Shown: positions 17,752 to 26,213 of the stretch, piece after piece | How positions within the stretch are numbered: position 1 is the stretch's first letter | Layout: each line of letters starts with the position of its first letter | Assembly (NCBI RefSeq): GCF_030317145.1 | Contig: NZ_JASZYE010000012.1 | Location: 1 to 64,000, forward strand | Source: Variovorax flavidus | Lineage (GTDB): Bacteria > Pseudomonadota > Gammaproteobacteria > Burkholderiales > Burkholderiaceae_C | Direction of reading: 5' to 3' | Length of the DNA: 64,000 bases | The notes under the pieces: generated by a model | Database searches by the model: none | Told to the model about the DNA's origin: nothing | What the model saw: the letters and a program-made list of their open reading frames with translations, nothing else | Made by a program: the position numbers and the translations under genes

Positions 17752-18789
17752 TCAAAGGCGCGCCACATCCACAAGCGCGGCAGCGAAGGCGTCAGGGGCT
17801 TCTTGGGGCAGGTTGTGCCCGATGCCGCCACTGACGGTGCGATGTCCGTAGGGACCAGTGAACTTCTTGGCATAGGCGCTCGGCTCCGGGTGCGGTGCTC
17901 CATTGGCGTCGCCTTCGAGGGTGATGGTCGGCACGCCGATGGACGGACTCAGGGCCAGGCGCTCCTCGAGGTCGCGATACCTGGCTTCGCCTTCCGCCAG
18001 GCCAAGCCGCCAGCGGTAGTTGTGGATCACGATGCTCACATGGTCTGGATTGCTCAACGCCGCCGCACTGCGATCGAAGGTTGCCGCCCCGAAATCCCAC
18101 TTGGGTGAAGCGATCTGCCAGATCAGCTTTGCGAATTCGTCGCGATTCCTTTCATAGCCCAGTCGACCGCGCTCGGTGGCGAAGTAGTACTGGTACCACC
18201 ATTGAAGCTCAGCCTGTGGTGTCAGGGGAACCTTGCTGGCCTGCTGGCTGCCGATGAGGTAGCCGCTGACCGAGACCAGGGCATCGACACGATCGGGCCA
18301 CAGGGCCGCCACGATGCAGGCCGTCCGCGCTCCCCAGTCGCATCCGGCGACCGTTGCCCTGGCGATTCCGAGCGCATCCATCAGGGCGATGATGTCTACG
18401 GCAATCACGCTCTGCTGGCCGTTGCGAGGTGTCTCGGCCGAAAGAAAGCGCGTTCCGCCATAGCCACGCAGATGCGGAACGATCACTCGATAGCCTGCCG
18501 CGGCCAGCAAGGGGGCCACATCCGCGTACGTGTGGATGTCATACGGCCAGCCGTGAAGAAGGATCACTGGCTTCCCGTTGACAGGACCCGTCTCGAAGTA
18601 CTCCACGCGGAGCACGCCGGCTTCGACGTACTTGAGCGGTTCGAGCCGCCTGACAGGCGAGGCCGGAGGTCTGGCTGGCGAAGCGGCGCTTTGCGCATGG
18701 GCGGTTTCGTCGGTGAACTGCGCGGCGACAACGCCGACTGCAGCGGCGCCCAGGAACGAGCGCCTGGGAATGGATTGCGAATTTGACAT
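17752..18789 (-). CDS. Tat-exported alpha/beta hydrolase, epoxide-hydrolase type
   Basis: The product is 345 residues. The start at 18789 follows AAGGAAT and gives a twin-arginine signal (PRRSFLGAAAVG). The hydrolase fold shows HGWP (79-82, oxyanion hole), the nucleophile elbow AGCDWGA with aspartate 151, and a C-terminal catalytic histidine in GIGHNLPQEAP. An Asp nucleophile indicates an epoxide hydrolase or haloalkane dehalogenase rather than an esterase. It lies 96 bp downstream of a second Tat-exported epoxide hydrolase; the pair probably acts in the periplasm on related xenobiotic or lipid epoxides. Confidence 0.85.
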   Translation of the reverse strand: MSNSQSIPRRSFLGAAAVGVVAAQFTDETAHAQSAASPARPPASPVRRLEPLKYVEAGVLRVEYFETGPVNGKPVILLHGWPYDIHTYADVAPLLAAAGYRVIVPHLRGYGGTRFLSAETPRNGQQSVIAVDIIALMDALGIARATVAGCDWGARTACIVAALWPDRVDALVSVSGYLIGSQQASKVPLTPQAELQWWYQYYFATERGRLGYERNRDEFAKLIWQIASPKWDFGAATFDRSAAALSNPDHVSIVIHNYRWRLGLAEGEARYRDLEERLALSPSIGVPTITLEGDANGAPHPEPSAYAKKFTGPYGHRTVSGGIGHNLPQEAPDAFAAALVDVARL

Positions 18790-18885
18790 GGGAGATTCCT
18801 TGTGGATAAAGAAGGAGGGCCATGGGGGAGGCGCGGGCGGCCAAACGGAGTGCCCGTTGCCTCGCAACACGGGAAGACCACGCAT

Positions 18886-20190
18886 TCACGCGGTCTTGCC
18901 GGCTCCTCGAAGCGAGCTGAAGCCCGCGCGCAGTTCGTTCGCAAAGTGCTGCGGCTGCTCCCAGGCGGCGAAATGTCCACCTTTTGGCAGCCGGTTGTAG
19001 TGAACGAGGTTTGGATAGGCCTGCCGCGTCCAACTCCGCGGCGCTGCATACAGCTCATCCGGAAACACGCTGATCGCCACAGGAATGCTGACCCGCTTGG
19101 GCGCAAAGAATTCCAGCTTGCTTTCCCAGTACAGCCGGGCGGATGAAACTCCAGTCTCGGTCAGCCAGTAGAGCGTGATGTTGTCGAGGACGTCGTCGCG
19201 CGTCAGTCCCTCGGACCGGCCGTCGAATACGCGCGCGATCAGCTCGTAGCTGCGGGCATCGTGGTCCAGCATCCAGGCCGCCAACCCGATAGGCGAGTCC
19301 TCGATCGCATAGAGGGTCTGCGGACGATTTCCCATCTCCTGTGCGTAGGCCAGCCCGTGCTTGAAGAAGAAATCAAGCTGCTCGAAGGCATGCTGCTCCT
19401 CGGGCGCGAGTCCAGAAGGCGCCGGATGACCCTGCGCGAGCGCCTGTCTGATGCTGTCGGGAACCGTTGCCGGCATGTTGGTGTGCATGCCGATGAGTCC
19501 GGGCGGCGTCAGCAGCGCCAACTGTTCGGTCACTGCATTGCCCCAGTCGCCCCCCTGCGCCGCATACCGGGTGTATCCCAGCCGTTCCATCAGCACGACC
19601 CAGGCTCGGGCGATTCGCACCGGATCCCAGCCAAGCTCCGTGGGCTTGCCGGAGAAGCCGTGGCCGGGGAGGGAGGGAATCACCACATCGAAGGCGTCGG
19701 AAGCCTGTCCTCCGTGGGCCGTCGGGTTTGTCAATGGCTCGATGATTTTCAGCTGTTCGATGATGGAACCGGGCCAGCCATGCGTGACGATGAGCGGCAG
19801 CGCGCCCGGGTGCCTGGAGCGGACGTGGATGAAGTGAATTTCCACGCCGTCGATCTCGGTGACGAACTGCGGCAGCGAGTTCAACCTGCCTTCGATCTTG
19901 CGCCAGTCGTATCTCGTCGACCAATACTGCGCGAGCTTGCGCATCGTGGCGAGCTGCACGCCCTGCGAGGCGTCAGCTACCAGTTCCTTGCTGGGCCAGC
20001 GCGCGCCGGCGACGCGCCGACGCAGGTCGTCGAGCTTCGCTTGCGGCACGCTGACCTTGAAGGGACGAATGGACCCGCGTGCTGGCGCGTCTGGTAGAGA
20101 GGCAGAAGCGGCGAATGCAAAGGGTGCGGCGGTCAACGCGACAGCTGCCGTACCAGCAAGCAGGTCGCGCCGTGTGAGCGGTGAAGTCAT
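18886..20190 (-). CDS. Tat-exported epoxide hydrolase (EHN + alpha/beta hydrolase)
   Basis: The product is 434 residues. The ATG at 20190 follows GGAGCTACCC and starts a Tat signal (TRRDLLAGTAAVA). Next comes the epoxide-hydrolase N-terminal domain (RPFKVSVPQAKLDDLRRRV, RYDWRKIE) typical of microsomal-type enzymes. The catalytic domain follows: HGWPGS (137-142), GGDWGN with nucleophile aspartate 215, and a C-terminal histidine in KGGHFAAWEQP. It would hydrolyse epoxides to diols in the periplasm. It sits between ohr and the second hydrolase on the same strand. Confidence 0.9.
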   Translation of the reverse strand: MTSPLTRRDLLAGTAAVALTAAPFAFAASASLPDAPARGSIRPFKVSVPQAKLDDLRRRVAGARWPSKELVADASQGVQLATMRKLAQYWSTRYDWRKIEGRLNSLPQFVTEIDGVEIHFIHVRSRHPGALPLIVTHGWPGSIIEQLKIIEPLTNPTAHGGQASDAFDVVIPSLPGHGFSGKPTELGWDPVRIARAWVVLMERLGYTRYAAQGGDWGNAVTEQLALLTPPGLIGMHTNMPATVPDSIRQALAQGHPAPSGLAPEEQHAFEQLDFFFKHGLAYAQEMGNRPQTLYAIEDSPIGLAAWMLDHDARSYELIARVFDGRSEGLTRDDVLDNITLYWLTETGVSSARLYWESKLEFFAPKRVSIPVAISVFPDELYAAPRSWTRQAYPNLVHYNRLPKGGHFAAWEQPQHFANELRAGFSSLRGAGKTA

Positions 20191-20238
20191 GGGTAGCTCC
20201 AATCGAATGAAGGCGAGACTGGCAACGACCTGCCGATA

Positions 20239-20667
20239 TCAGGCCAGCGAGTACTGAACGTCGACGTTGCCGGAGAGAGCCTTCGAATAGGGGCACGTCT
20301 CCTTTGCCGCGTCGATCAGCGCCTGCGCCACGTCGCGCGGCAGTCCCGGCAGGCTGACCGTCAGGCGGGCCTGCAAGGTGTAGCCGTCACCGCCCAGCAC
20401 CAGATCCACCTCCGCGTCCACGGCCGTCTCTGGCGGGATGCCGACCTTCAGTTTGCCGGCAGCCAAGCCCATGGCGCCCTGAAAGCAGGCGGACCAGCCG
20501 GCCGCCAGCAACTGCTCGGGATTGGTGCCAGTGGCGGATTTGCCGGGGACGCCGTGGGTGATGTCCAGACGCCCGTCGTCGCTGCGCGAAACGCCTCCGT
20601 CGCGGTTGCCTGCGGTGTGAACGCGTGCGGTGTAGAGAACCTTGCGAGTCTGAATGGCTGTAGTCAT
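20239..20667 (-). CDS. ohr: Organic hydroperoxide resistance protein Ohr
   Basis: The product is 142 residues, the usual Ohr length. Both redox cysteines are present: C61 in WSACFQGAMG and C125 in KETCPYSKA, with E51 in TNPEQLLAAG. Ohr reduces organic and lipid hydroperoxides using lipoylated partners in the cytoplasm. The start follows CAGGAGTGATC. An OhrR regulator is not adjacent. It lies upstream of two exported epoxide hydrolases on the same strand, with 48 bp to the next, which suggests a shared response to oxidised lipids. Confidence 0.92.
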   Translation of the reverse strand: MTTAIQTRKVLYTARVHTAGNRDGGVSRSDDGRLDITHGVPGKSATGTNPEQLLAAGWSACFQGAMGLAAGKLKVGIPPETAVDAEVDLVLGGDGYTLQARLTVSLPGLPRDVAQALIDAAKETCPYSKALSGNVDVQYSLA

Positions 20668-20961
20668 GATCACTCCTGATTGAGAAAGGGTTGAAAAGGA
20701 GGCGTTGCCGAAGCGCAGCCGACCTGTCTTGAAGGTAGGGTGCGTCCGGGGCTTGAGTACCGGCCGGATGGAGGGATGGTTTCTCCGACCAAGGCAGGGG
20801 GTCGGTAGTGGGCTTCGCGTGCGACGCAGGCGCCAAGTCAAAGTGGCGGCTGCCGTCATGAGCTCGCTGCCGTCGGCCAAGCTCGATGGGCTCGCGACCC
20901 AGATCTCGGCGTAAGGTACGTCCTGCGCACCTCAACATCGACTTTTGGTTTGGACAAGCAA

Positions 20962-21423
20962 ATGAAGAGCGGAACCGTAGCTCAGCTTCAGGTCATTCTG
21001 GTCGTCGTGGCACCGCCGCCCGGGGTGCTGTTCGCCATGCAAAAAGGGCGAGATGAACTGTTGCAGCCGTATGCGTCGACTGGTGATTCCATGTCGTTCG
21101 CCATCACCATGGATCTAGGGCCGGTGCTCGCAGACGGATCGTTCAACTTCCGCGGCGCGTTCGCGCAAGGCACGCCCGCCGATCGATTCGTCTATATGAA
21201 TTCCGGCACCCTTGCAGGCCAAGCCGGGTCATGCTGGGAGCGCAGAGCGAAGATCAAGATGGCTGGCATACCTCGACACTTGGTGGAGGCGGCGGTGGAC
21301 GACCCGAGCCGTGCAATCGAAGCTCGCATCGTGGGCACCGCGCGAGATGGGGGACCGGTGTGCGCGACCGTTCAACCCGGTGCGATCACTTGGCACCTGG
21401 CAACTTGCTCCCTGCAGACTTGA
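20962..21423 (+). CDS. DUF5990-family protein
   Basis: The product is 153 residues and matches the recalled pattern of DUF5990. The landmarks are VVVAPPPGVLFAMQKGRDE, a central ITMDLGPVLADGSFNFRGAFAQGTPADRFVYMNSG stretch read in parts, SCWERRAKI and a closing ITWHLA. There is no signal peptide or membrane segment. The function is unknown. The ATG at 20962 is preferred over a TTG four codons upstream. It is convergent with the thiolase gene. Confidence 0.75.
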   Translation: MKSGTVAQLQVILVVVAPPPGVLFAMQKGRDELLQPYASTGDSMSFAITMDLGPVLADGSFNFRGAFAQGTPADRFVYMNSGTLAGQAGSCWERRAKIKMAGIPRHLVEAAVDDPSRAIEARIVGTARDGGPVCATVQPGAITWHLATCSLQT

Positions 21424-21477
21424 GGTCTTAGCTCTGAACTGCGTTGAAAGCGGCGATGGATCGCCGAGGGTCGACGC

Positions 21478-22611
21478 TCACGGCCGCTCCAATATGGTGG
21501 CGATTCCCTGGCCACCGCCGATGCACTGCGTGGACAACGCGTAACGTCCCCCGGTGCGTGCCAACAGCGAGGCAGCCTTGCCGGTGATGCGCGCGCCCGT
21601 GGCGCCCAAAGGGTGCCCGATGGCGAGCCCGCCGCCATCGACGTTGACCATGTTCATGTCCAGGCCCAGGTCGCGAATGCACGCCAGCGCCTGCGACGAG
21701 AACGCTTCGTTGATCTCCACGACATCGAGATCGCCCACCGTCAGGCCGGCACGCGCCAGCGCCTTGCGGGTCGCCGGGATCGGTCCGATGCCCATGATGG
21801 CCGGATCGACGCCGACAGTGGCGAAGCTGCGCACGCGTGCCAATGGCGCGAGGTTGTAGCGGGCCGCGAAATCGTCGCTGGTCACCAGCACCGCAGCGGC
21901 GCCATCGGTCAGCGGCGAGGAGGTGCCGGCGGTCACGACGCCGTCGGGACGGAAGGCCGGCTTGAGCGCAGCCAGCGCCTCCAGCGTGGTGCCAGGGCGG
22001 ATGCAGCCGTCGGCGTCGATCACCTCGCCATCCGGCAGCCGGATCGGCACGATCTCGGATGCCAGGCGACCCTGTTCTCGCGCCGCCGCCGCCTTCTGGT
22101 GCGACTGAAGAGCCAGCAAGTCCTGATCGGCCCGGTTCACGTTCCAGCGCTGCGAAACGTTCTCAGCCGTCTCGCCCATCGAGAGATAAGCCGCGGTGTT
22201 CGCCAGCAGTTCCGGGTTGGGCGAAAAGTTGAACCCGCCTTGCGGGACCATGGTCATCGATTCCACGCCCACACAGAGGAAGGCGTCGCCCATGCCCGCT
22301 TCGATCTGGGCCGCGGCGATATGCACGGCCTGCATCGAGGAGCCACAAAAGCGGTTCACGGTCATACCGCCCACGGCCTCCGGCAGGCCAGCCAGCAGAC
22401 CGACGATACGTGCGATGTTGTTTCCCTGGGCAGCCTCGGGATAGGCGCAGCCAAGAATCACGTCCTCGAGCAGTGCCGGATCGAGATCCGTACGCTGAAG
22501 CAGGCCCTTGACGACCTCCGCTGCCAGTGTGTCGGGCCGGACCCCGGCCAAGCGGCCCTTGCGGGCGAAGTGGAAGGGCGAGCGCGCATAGGCGCTGATG
22601 ACTGCTTTCAT
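21478..22611 (-). CDS. Acetyl-CoA acyltransferase (thiolase)
   Basis: The product is 377 residues, the full thiolase fold. The acyl-accepting cysteine is C89 in NRFCGSS, the catalytic histidine is H333 in AIGHPLGATGAR and the second cysteine is C363 in QCIGGGQG. It cleaves 3-ketoacyl-CoA or condenses acyl-CoAs in the cytoplasm. An AGGAGATACCCGC site precedes the ATG. A GlxA-type regulator lies divergently 131 bp away, and a PaaG-like isomerase is the next gene beyond that. Together they suggest a regulated aromatic or fatty-acid beta-oxidation branch. Confidence 0.92.
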   Translation of the reverse strand: MKAVISAYARSPFHFARKGRLAGVRPDTLAAEVVKGLLQRTDLDPALLEDVILGCAYPEAAQGNNIARIVGLLAGLPEAVGGMTVNRFCGSSMQAVHIAAAQIEAGMGDAFLCVGVESMTMVPQGGFNFSPNPELLANTAAYLSMGETAENVSQRWNVNRADQDLLALQSHQKAAAAREQGRLASEIVPIRLPDGEVIDADGCIRPGTTLEALAALKPAFRPDGVVTAGTSSPLTDGAAAVLVTSDDFAARYNLAPLARVRSFATVGVDPAIMGIGPIPATRKALARAGLTVGDLDVVEINEAFSSQALACIRDLGLDMNMVNVDGGGLAIGHPLGATGARITGKAASLLARTGGRYALSTQCIGGGQGIATILERP

Positions 22612-22692
22612 GCGGGTATCTCCTGGAAGTCACTGGCGCACACGAGGGTGTGTTCGGAACTTGAATAATGCGGCTGGTAGCGGATGGCGTAA

Positions 22693-22709
22693 ATGACGTT
22701 TATAGTCAT
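22693..22709. promoter_or_regulatory. Inverted repeat between thiolase and GlxA-type regulator
   Basis: ATGAC-N7-GTCAT lies about midway in the divergent intergenic region. As an inverted repeat it suits an AraC/GlxA or other dimeric regulator, probably autoregulatory. Confidence 0.4.
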
Positions 22710-22742
22710 GAATAAGGACATCCATCGAAACGGACGAACGCA

Positions 22743-23690
22743 GTGCATCGCATCGGTTACGTGCTCCCCGCGGGCTTCCAGGTCATGACCTTCAGCACCC
22801 AGGCCGTGTTCGAGCTCGCGAACCTGATGACCCGGCAGTCCTTCTATTCGATGGAGAACTACGCCCTCGGCGGTGGCTTGGTGAAAGCGTCGCAGGGTCT
22901 GGCGGTCCAGTCCCGGCCGCTGACTGCGCGCAGCAGCGCCGATACGTGGCTGGTGGCTGGTGCCATCGATCCACTGACGACGCCAACATCGCCCGAATTG
23001 CTTCGGCTGTTGTCCGGTGTCGCCACACGCGCGCGGCGCGTGGCGGGTCTGTGCACCGGCGCCTTCGTGATGGCCGATGCGGGCCTCCTTGAAGGGCGGC
23101 GTGCCACCACGCACTGGGCTTGGGCCGAGGCGCTGCAGCGCAGGCACCCTGGCGTGCAGGTGGAAGCCGACCGGATCTACATCAATGATGGGCCGGTGTG
23201 GACGTCGGCCGGCATGACCGCCGAGCTGGATCTGGCGCTGGCTTTGGTGGAGAAGGACTTGGGCGCCGAGGCGGCACGTTCGGTGGCACACCGGCTGGTG
23301 ATGCATCAGCGCCGCTCGGGCGGGCAGTCGCAACACTCTGAAATGCTCAAGCTCGCGCCCAAGTCCGATCGCGTCCAACGTGCGCTAGAGCACGCACGAC
23401 GTCATCTGACGCAGCCATTGAGCGTGGAGGAACTGGCCGAGGTCGCGCACCTGAGTGCGCGTCAGTTCAGCCGCGTGTTCACCGCCGAGACAGGTCAGTC
23501 ACCGGCAAAGGCCATCGAGGGACTGCGGCTCGAGGCGGCCCGACTGATGATCGAGAGCACCCGGCACCCGCTGGAGGTGGTAGCGAAGGAGACGGGCTTC
23601 CGAGATCGGCGTCATCTGCGCGAGGCGTTTGTGCGGGGTTTTGGCATGCCGCCGCAGGCAGTCCGCCGCGAGGCTCGCACGCCGCAGTGA
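22743..23690 (+). CDS. GlxA-family transcriptional regulator
   Basis: The product is 315 residues with a GTG start. The N-terminal DJ-1/PfpI-like domain has the elbow GLCTGAF (cysteine 104) and TTHWAWAEAL. The C-terminal AraC-type domain (about 215-305) shows SVEELAEVAHLSARQFSRVFTAETG read in parts and the second helix FRDRRHLREAF. GlxA-type proteins sense small metabolites. It is divergent from the thiolase gene, its likely target. Its TGA and the stop of the convergent PaaG-like gene share one TGATCA palindrome. It is paralogous to the gene at 27959. Confidence 0.9.
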   Translation: MHRIGYVLPAGFQVMTFSTQAVFELANLMTRQSFYSMENYALGGGLVKASQGLAVQSRPLTARSSADTWLVAGAIDPLTTPTSPELLRLLSGVATRARRVAGLCTGAFVMADAGLLEGRRATTHWAWAEALQRRHPGVQVEADRIYINDGPVWTSAGMTAELDLALALVEKDLGAEAARSVAHRLVMHQRRSGGQSQHSEMLKLAPKSDRVQRALEHARRHLTQPLSVEELAEVAHLSARQFSRVFTAETGQSPAKAIEGLRLEAARLMIESTRHPLEVVAKETGFRDRRHLREAFVRGFGMPPQAVRREARTPQ

Positions 23691-24470
23691 TCACCGGCGA
23701 AACTGCGGGCGACGCTTTTCCCTGAACGCCGCTCGCGCCTCGATGTGATCGGGGCTTCGCAGCGCAACCCGTTGCATCTCGATCTCGACGCGCATCTGCT
23801 CCTCGAGGCCGTTGCGCAGGGAGCGGGCGATCAGCTTCTTGATCATCCCGGGGCTCTGGCTCGGTCCGTCGGCGAGCTTTCGGGCCGCGGCGTGCACGAC
23901 GTCCAGAAGTTCGCCGTCGGGTACGGTTTTCCAGATCAAACCCCAGTCTTCTGCATCTTTCGCAGGGAGCTTTTCTCCTAGCATCATCAGACCGGTTGCG
24001 CGCGCGCGACCAAGGGCCTGTGGGAGCAGCCAACTCGAGCCGAGATCCGGGACCAGGCCAATGTTGACGAAGGGCTGGAGGAAGTACGCCGACTGCGACG
24101 CGATCACGATGTCGCAAGTCAACGCCAGGCTCATGCTGGCGCCGGCACACGGTCCGTTGACCGCAGCGATCGTGGGAATCTCCATCTCCGCCAGCAGGCG
24201 GAACGGCGGCACGAACCAATCGCGCAGGAATTCGTCGGGATCGTTCGGCTCCAGGCCGTCACGCGACGCCTGGAGATCGGCGCCGCTGCCGAACGCGCGC
24301 CCTTCGCCTGTCAGCACCAGGCAGCGCGCTGGCGATGCGATCACCGCTTTCAGGGCGGTTCGCAGATCGGCCAGCATCTGCTGGCTCAGGGCATTCAGGC
24401 TCTCGGGGCGTGAAAGCGTCAGTGTGGCAAGGCCGTCTTCGATGTCCAGCCGCAGAGTCTCGTAGTTCAT
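23691..24470 (-). CDS. PaaG-like enoyl-CoA hydratase/isomerase
   Basis: The product is 259 residues of the crotonase fold. RAFGSGADL forms the first oxyanion loop and AAVNGPCAGASMSLALTCD the second. The segment LQPFVNIGLVPDLGSSWLLP is that of PaaG-type isomerases, which use an aspartate (here in VPDLG) instead of the hydratase glutamates. It probably isomerises an epoxy- or enoyl-CoA. Both classical hydratase glutamates are absent. A GGAGAAC site lies 8-12 bp before the ATG. It is convergent with the GlxA-type gene and 34 bp downstream of the acetyltransferase gene. Confidence 0.88.
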   Translation of the reverse strand: MNYETLRLDIEDGLATLTLSRPESLNALSQQMLADLRTALKAVIASPARCLVLTGEGRAFGSGADLQASRDGLEPNDPDEFLRDWFVPPFRLLAEMEIPTIAAVNGPCAGASMSLALTCDIVIASQSAYFLQPFVNIGLVPDLGSSWLLPQALGRARATGLMMLGEKLPAKDAEDWGLIWKTVPDGELLDVVHAAARKLADGPSQSPGMIKKLIARSLRNGLEEQMRVEIEMQRVALRSPDHIEARAAFREKRRPQFRR

Positions 24471-24504
24471 GATGGCATGTTCTCCTTGTGAGTCGACCGT
24501 CAGA

Positions 24505-25092
24505 TCATGATTCCAGCGTCAGGCGCAAATTGGTGACGATGGCCGCCCCGGCCTCTTTGGACAGGCTGAAGCCAAGCCGGCGGGCGAGGGCCAGCATTCC
24601 CCTGTTGTCAGATAGCGTGCTCCCGGAAAGCTGCTTGATGCCGGACTGGCGGGCAAGATCGATCAAGGCCGAAAGCAGTCGGATGCCCAGCCCGCTTCCT
24701 TGCCACTCGTCGGCAATGACGATGGCAAAGTCCGCCTCGCCCTGCGTGTCCTCCACGACGTAGCGTGCAACGCCGACCTGCTGCTCCCGACCGTCGATGA
24801 CGACCGTCGCGACCACGGCCCCTTCATGGGATCGATCGATGTGTGTCCAGCGCATCAGCTCTTCGGTCGATGGCTTTCTCGCGGACATCAGGCGCTGATA
24901 GGCGGTGCGTGGCGACAGTCTCTCCACAAACTCGCGCTCGCGTTCGAAATCGTCGGGCTGAATCGGGCGCACCTGGATCTCGTTGCTGCCTCTGTCTTCG
25001 GGCGCGCTCCGCCACTCCTCGATCGTTGTCGCGTAGAAGGAAGGGAGGTTGACGAGACTCGTCGCCGTGGTCGAATTCATCAAGAAGTTCAT
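24505..25092 (-). CDS. GNAT-family N-acetyltransferase
   Basis: The product is 195 residues. The GNAT core is clear: QVRPIQPDDFERE at the start, VGVARYVVED (beta strand), ADFAIVIADEWQGSGLGIRLLSALIDLAR (the V-x-x-x-x-QGxGxG acetyl-CoA loop) and SDNRGMLALARRLGF. This type occurs alone or fused to CoA-ligase (Pat) regulators, so lysine acetylation of acyl-CoA enzymes is possible but unproven. The start at ATG 25092 follows CTGGAGAAAGCC. It is co-directional with, and 20 bp after, the 69-residue gene. Confidence 0.85.
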   Translation of the reverse strand: MNFLMNSTTATSLVNLPSFYATTIEEWRSAPEDRGSNEIQVRPIQPDDFEREREFVERLSPRTAYQRLMSARKPSTEELMRWTHIDRSHEGAVVATVVIDGREQQVGVARYVVEDTQGEADFAIVIADEWQGSGLGIRLLSALIDLARQSGIKQLSGSTLSDNRGMLALARRLGFSLSKEAGAAIVTNLRLTLES

Positions 25093-25112
25093 GGCTTTCT
25101 CCAGCAACTGGC

Positions 25113-25322
25113 TCAGGCAACGCTGACGTTGGGCGTCGCGAACTCCCGACCCACCATCGCCCGGGCGAACAGGTAGTTGCTGCGCCCGCGTTCGGAGAGC
25201 GAATCGAGATCCACATGGCCCGCGGCGTCACACGGGAATGCATAGCCACGGCCCTCACGAAACAGCGATCGGAACCGGATTTCGAAAAAGGCGCCGGACT
25301 TGAAGCGGTTGAGATGAGACAT
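25113..25322 (-). CDS. Small hypothetical protein upstream of the GNAT gene
   Basis: The product is 69 residues with an ideal GGAGGTAGCCTAA site. It is basic and aromatic (SGAFFEIRFRSLFREGRGYAFPCD, RGRSNYLFARAMVGREF), with no signal or membrane segment. The spacing to the GNAT gene (20 bp) indicates one transcript. I believe similar short ORFs occur in Variovorax and relatives, but no function is known to me. Confidence 0.65.
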   Translation of the reverse strand: MSHLNRFKSGAFFEIRFRSLFREGRGYAFPCDAAGHVDLDSLSERGRSNYLFARAMVGREFATPNVSVA

Positions 25323-25583
25323 TTAGGCTACCTCCAATGGGCTGGCATGCTTCCAATCTAGTCCTCGAGCCACTCATGAAAAAGGCGAAACGGGTCAATG
25401 CGTTGTTGCGCTGGGCGAAATAGTCGTGCAGCCCCCGCACTGCGTTGTTGACCCGGCTGAAAAAGCGTTTTGTGCTGCCTGGCCTTTCCGGCCGTGAGAG
25501 ATCTTCCTAGAGTTCTGCCATCCGTTCGACAGGCGATTCCGCCCGTCGGATGTCACCGCCATCTGTTCTGCAAAGGACCGCAC

Positions 25584-26036
25584 ATGGGCCAGGAACTTCT
25601 CTATTTCGACGACCTCAGAATTGGCGATCGCTTCCATACCGGCACGCACGAACTGAAGGCCGACGACATCAAGCGCTTCGCTGGCGAGTTCGATCCGCAG
25701 CCGTTTCACCTCGACGATGCGGCCGCGCGCCAGACGATCTTCGGAGGGCTTGCCGCCAGCGGCTGGCATACCGCGGCCATCACCATGCGCCTGCTCGTGA
25801 CCGATGGCCCAAAGCTGGCCAATGGCATCGTGGGCGCCGGCGGAGAGATCGAGTGGAAGACACCCGCGCGCCCCGGGGATGTCCTGCATGTGGACAGCGA
25901 AGTCGTCGAGCTGATCCCATCGCGCTCGCGGCCCGACCGAGGCATCGTGGTGATGCGGTCCACGACCGTCAACCAGCGCGGCGAGATCGTCCAGATCCTG
26001 ACGCCGAAGCTGATGGTGGCCCGTCGGTCCGCTTGA
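25584..26036 (+). CDS. MaoC-family dehydratase
   Basis: The product is 150 residues with a single hot-dog fold. The active-site dyad is D37 and H42 in FAGEFDPQPFHLDD, followed by FGGLAASGWHTAAITMRLL. (R)-specific enoyl-CoA hydratases and dehydratases of this type act in fatty acid, polyhydroxyalkanoate or C5-dicarboxylate pathways. The start follows AAAGGACCGCAC. It has no same-strand partner except the 41-codon open stretch just after its stop. Confidence 0.88.
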   Translation: MGQELLYFDDLRIGDRFHTGTHELKADDIKRFAGEFDPQPFHLDDAAARQTIFGGLAASGWHTAAITMRLLVTDGPKLANGIVGAGGEIEWKTPARPGDVLHVDSEVVELIPSRSRPDRGIVVMRSTTVNQRGEIVQILTPKLMVARRSA

Positions 26037-26162
26037 GGGCTCGCGCACCGCCTTGAGACACCTCTTTTCGAGACACAGGACGTCCAGCGAGTCCTGAAGT
26101 CGGCGGTCGATGCGCTCAAGGCCGGCAAGCCGCGCCTCGTGCTCGACTTCAAGGGGCACTGA
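26037..26162 (+). pseudogene. Possible gene remnant after the MaoC stop
   Basis: The maoC frame stays open for 41 more codons after its TGA. The read has protein-like composition ending in VQRVLKSAVDALKAGKPRLVLDFKGH (given here in part), and then another TGA. No start codon or ribosome-binding site precedes it. It looks like the C-terminus of a lost gene, but a chance open frame cannot be excluded and the parent family is not recognised. Confidence 0.25.
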
Positions 26163-26213
26163 AGTCCGTGCGGTCTATGATGGCTCTCCGTCTTCAAACG
26201 GAGGAGCCTCACC

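Noticed and set aside
22693..22709. ATGAC-N7-GTCAT as a Pho box
   Set aside because: Half-sites are inverted with the wrong spacing; Pho boxes are direct repeats at 11 bp.
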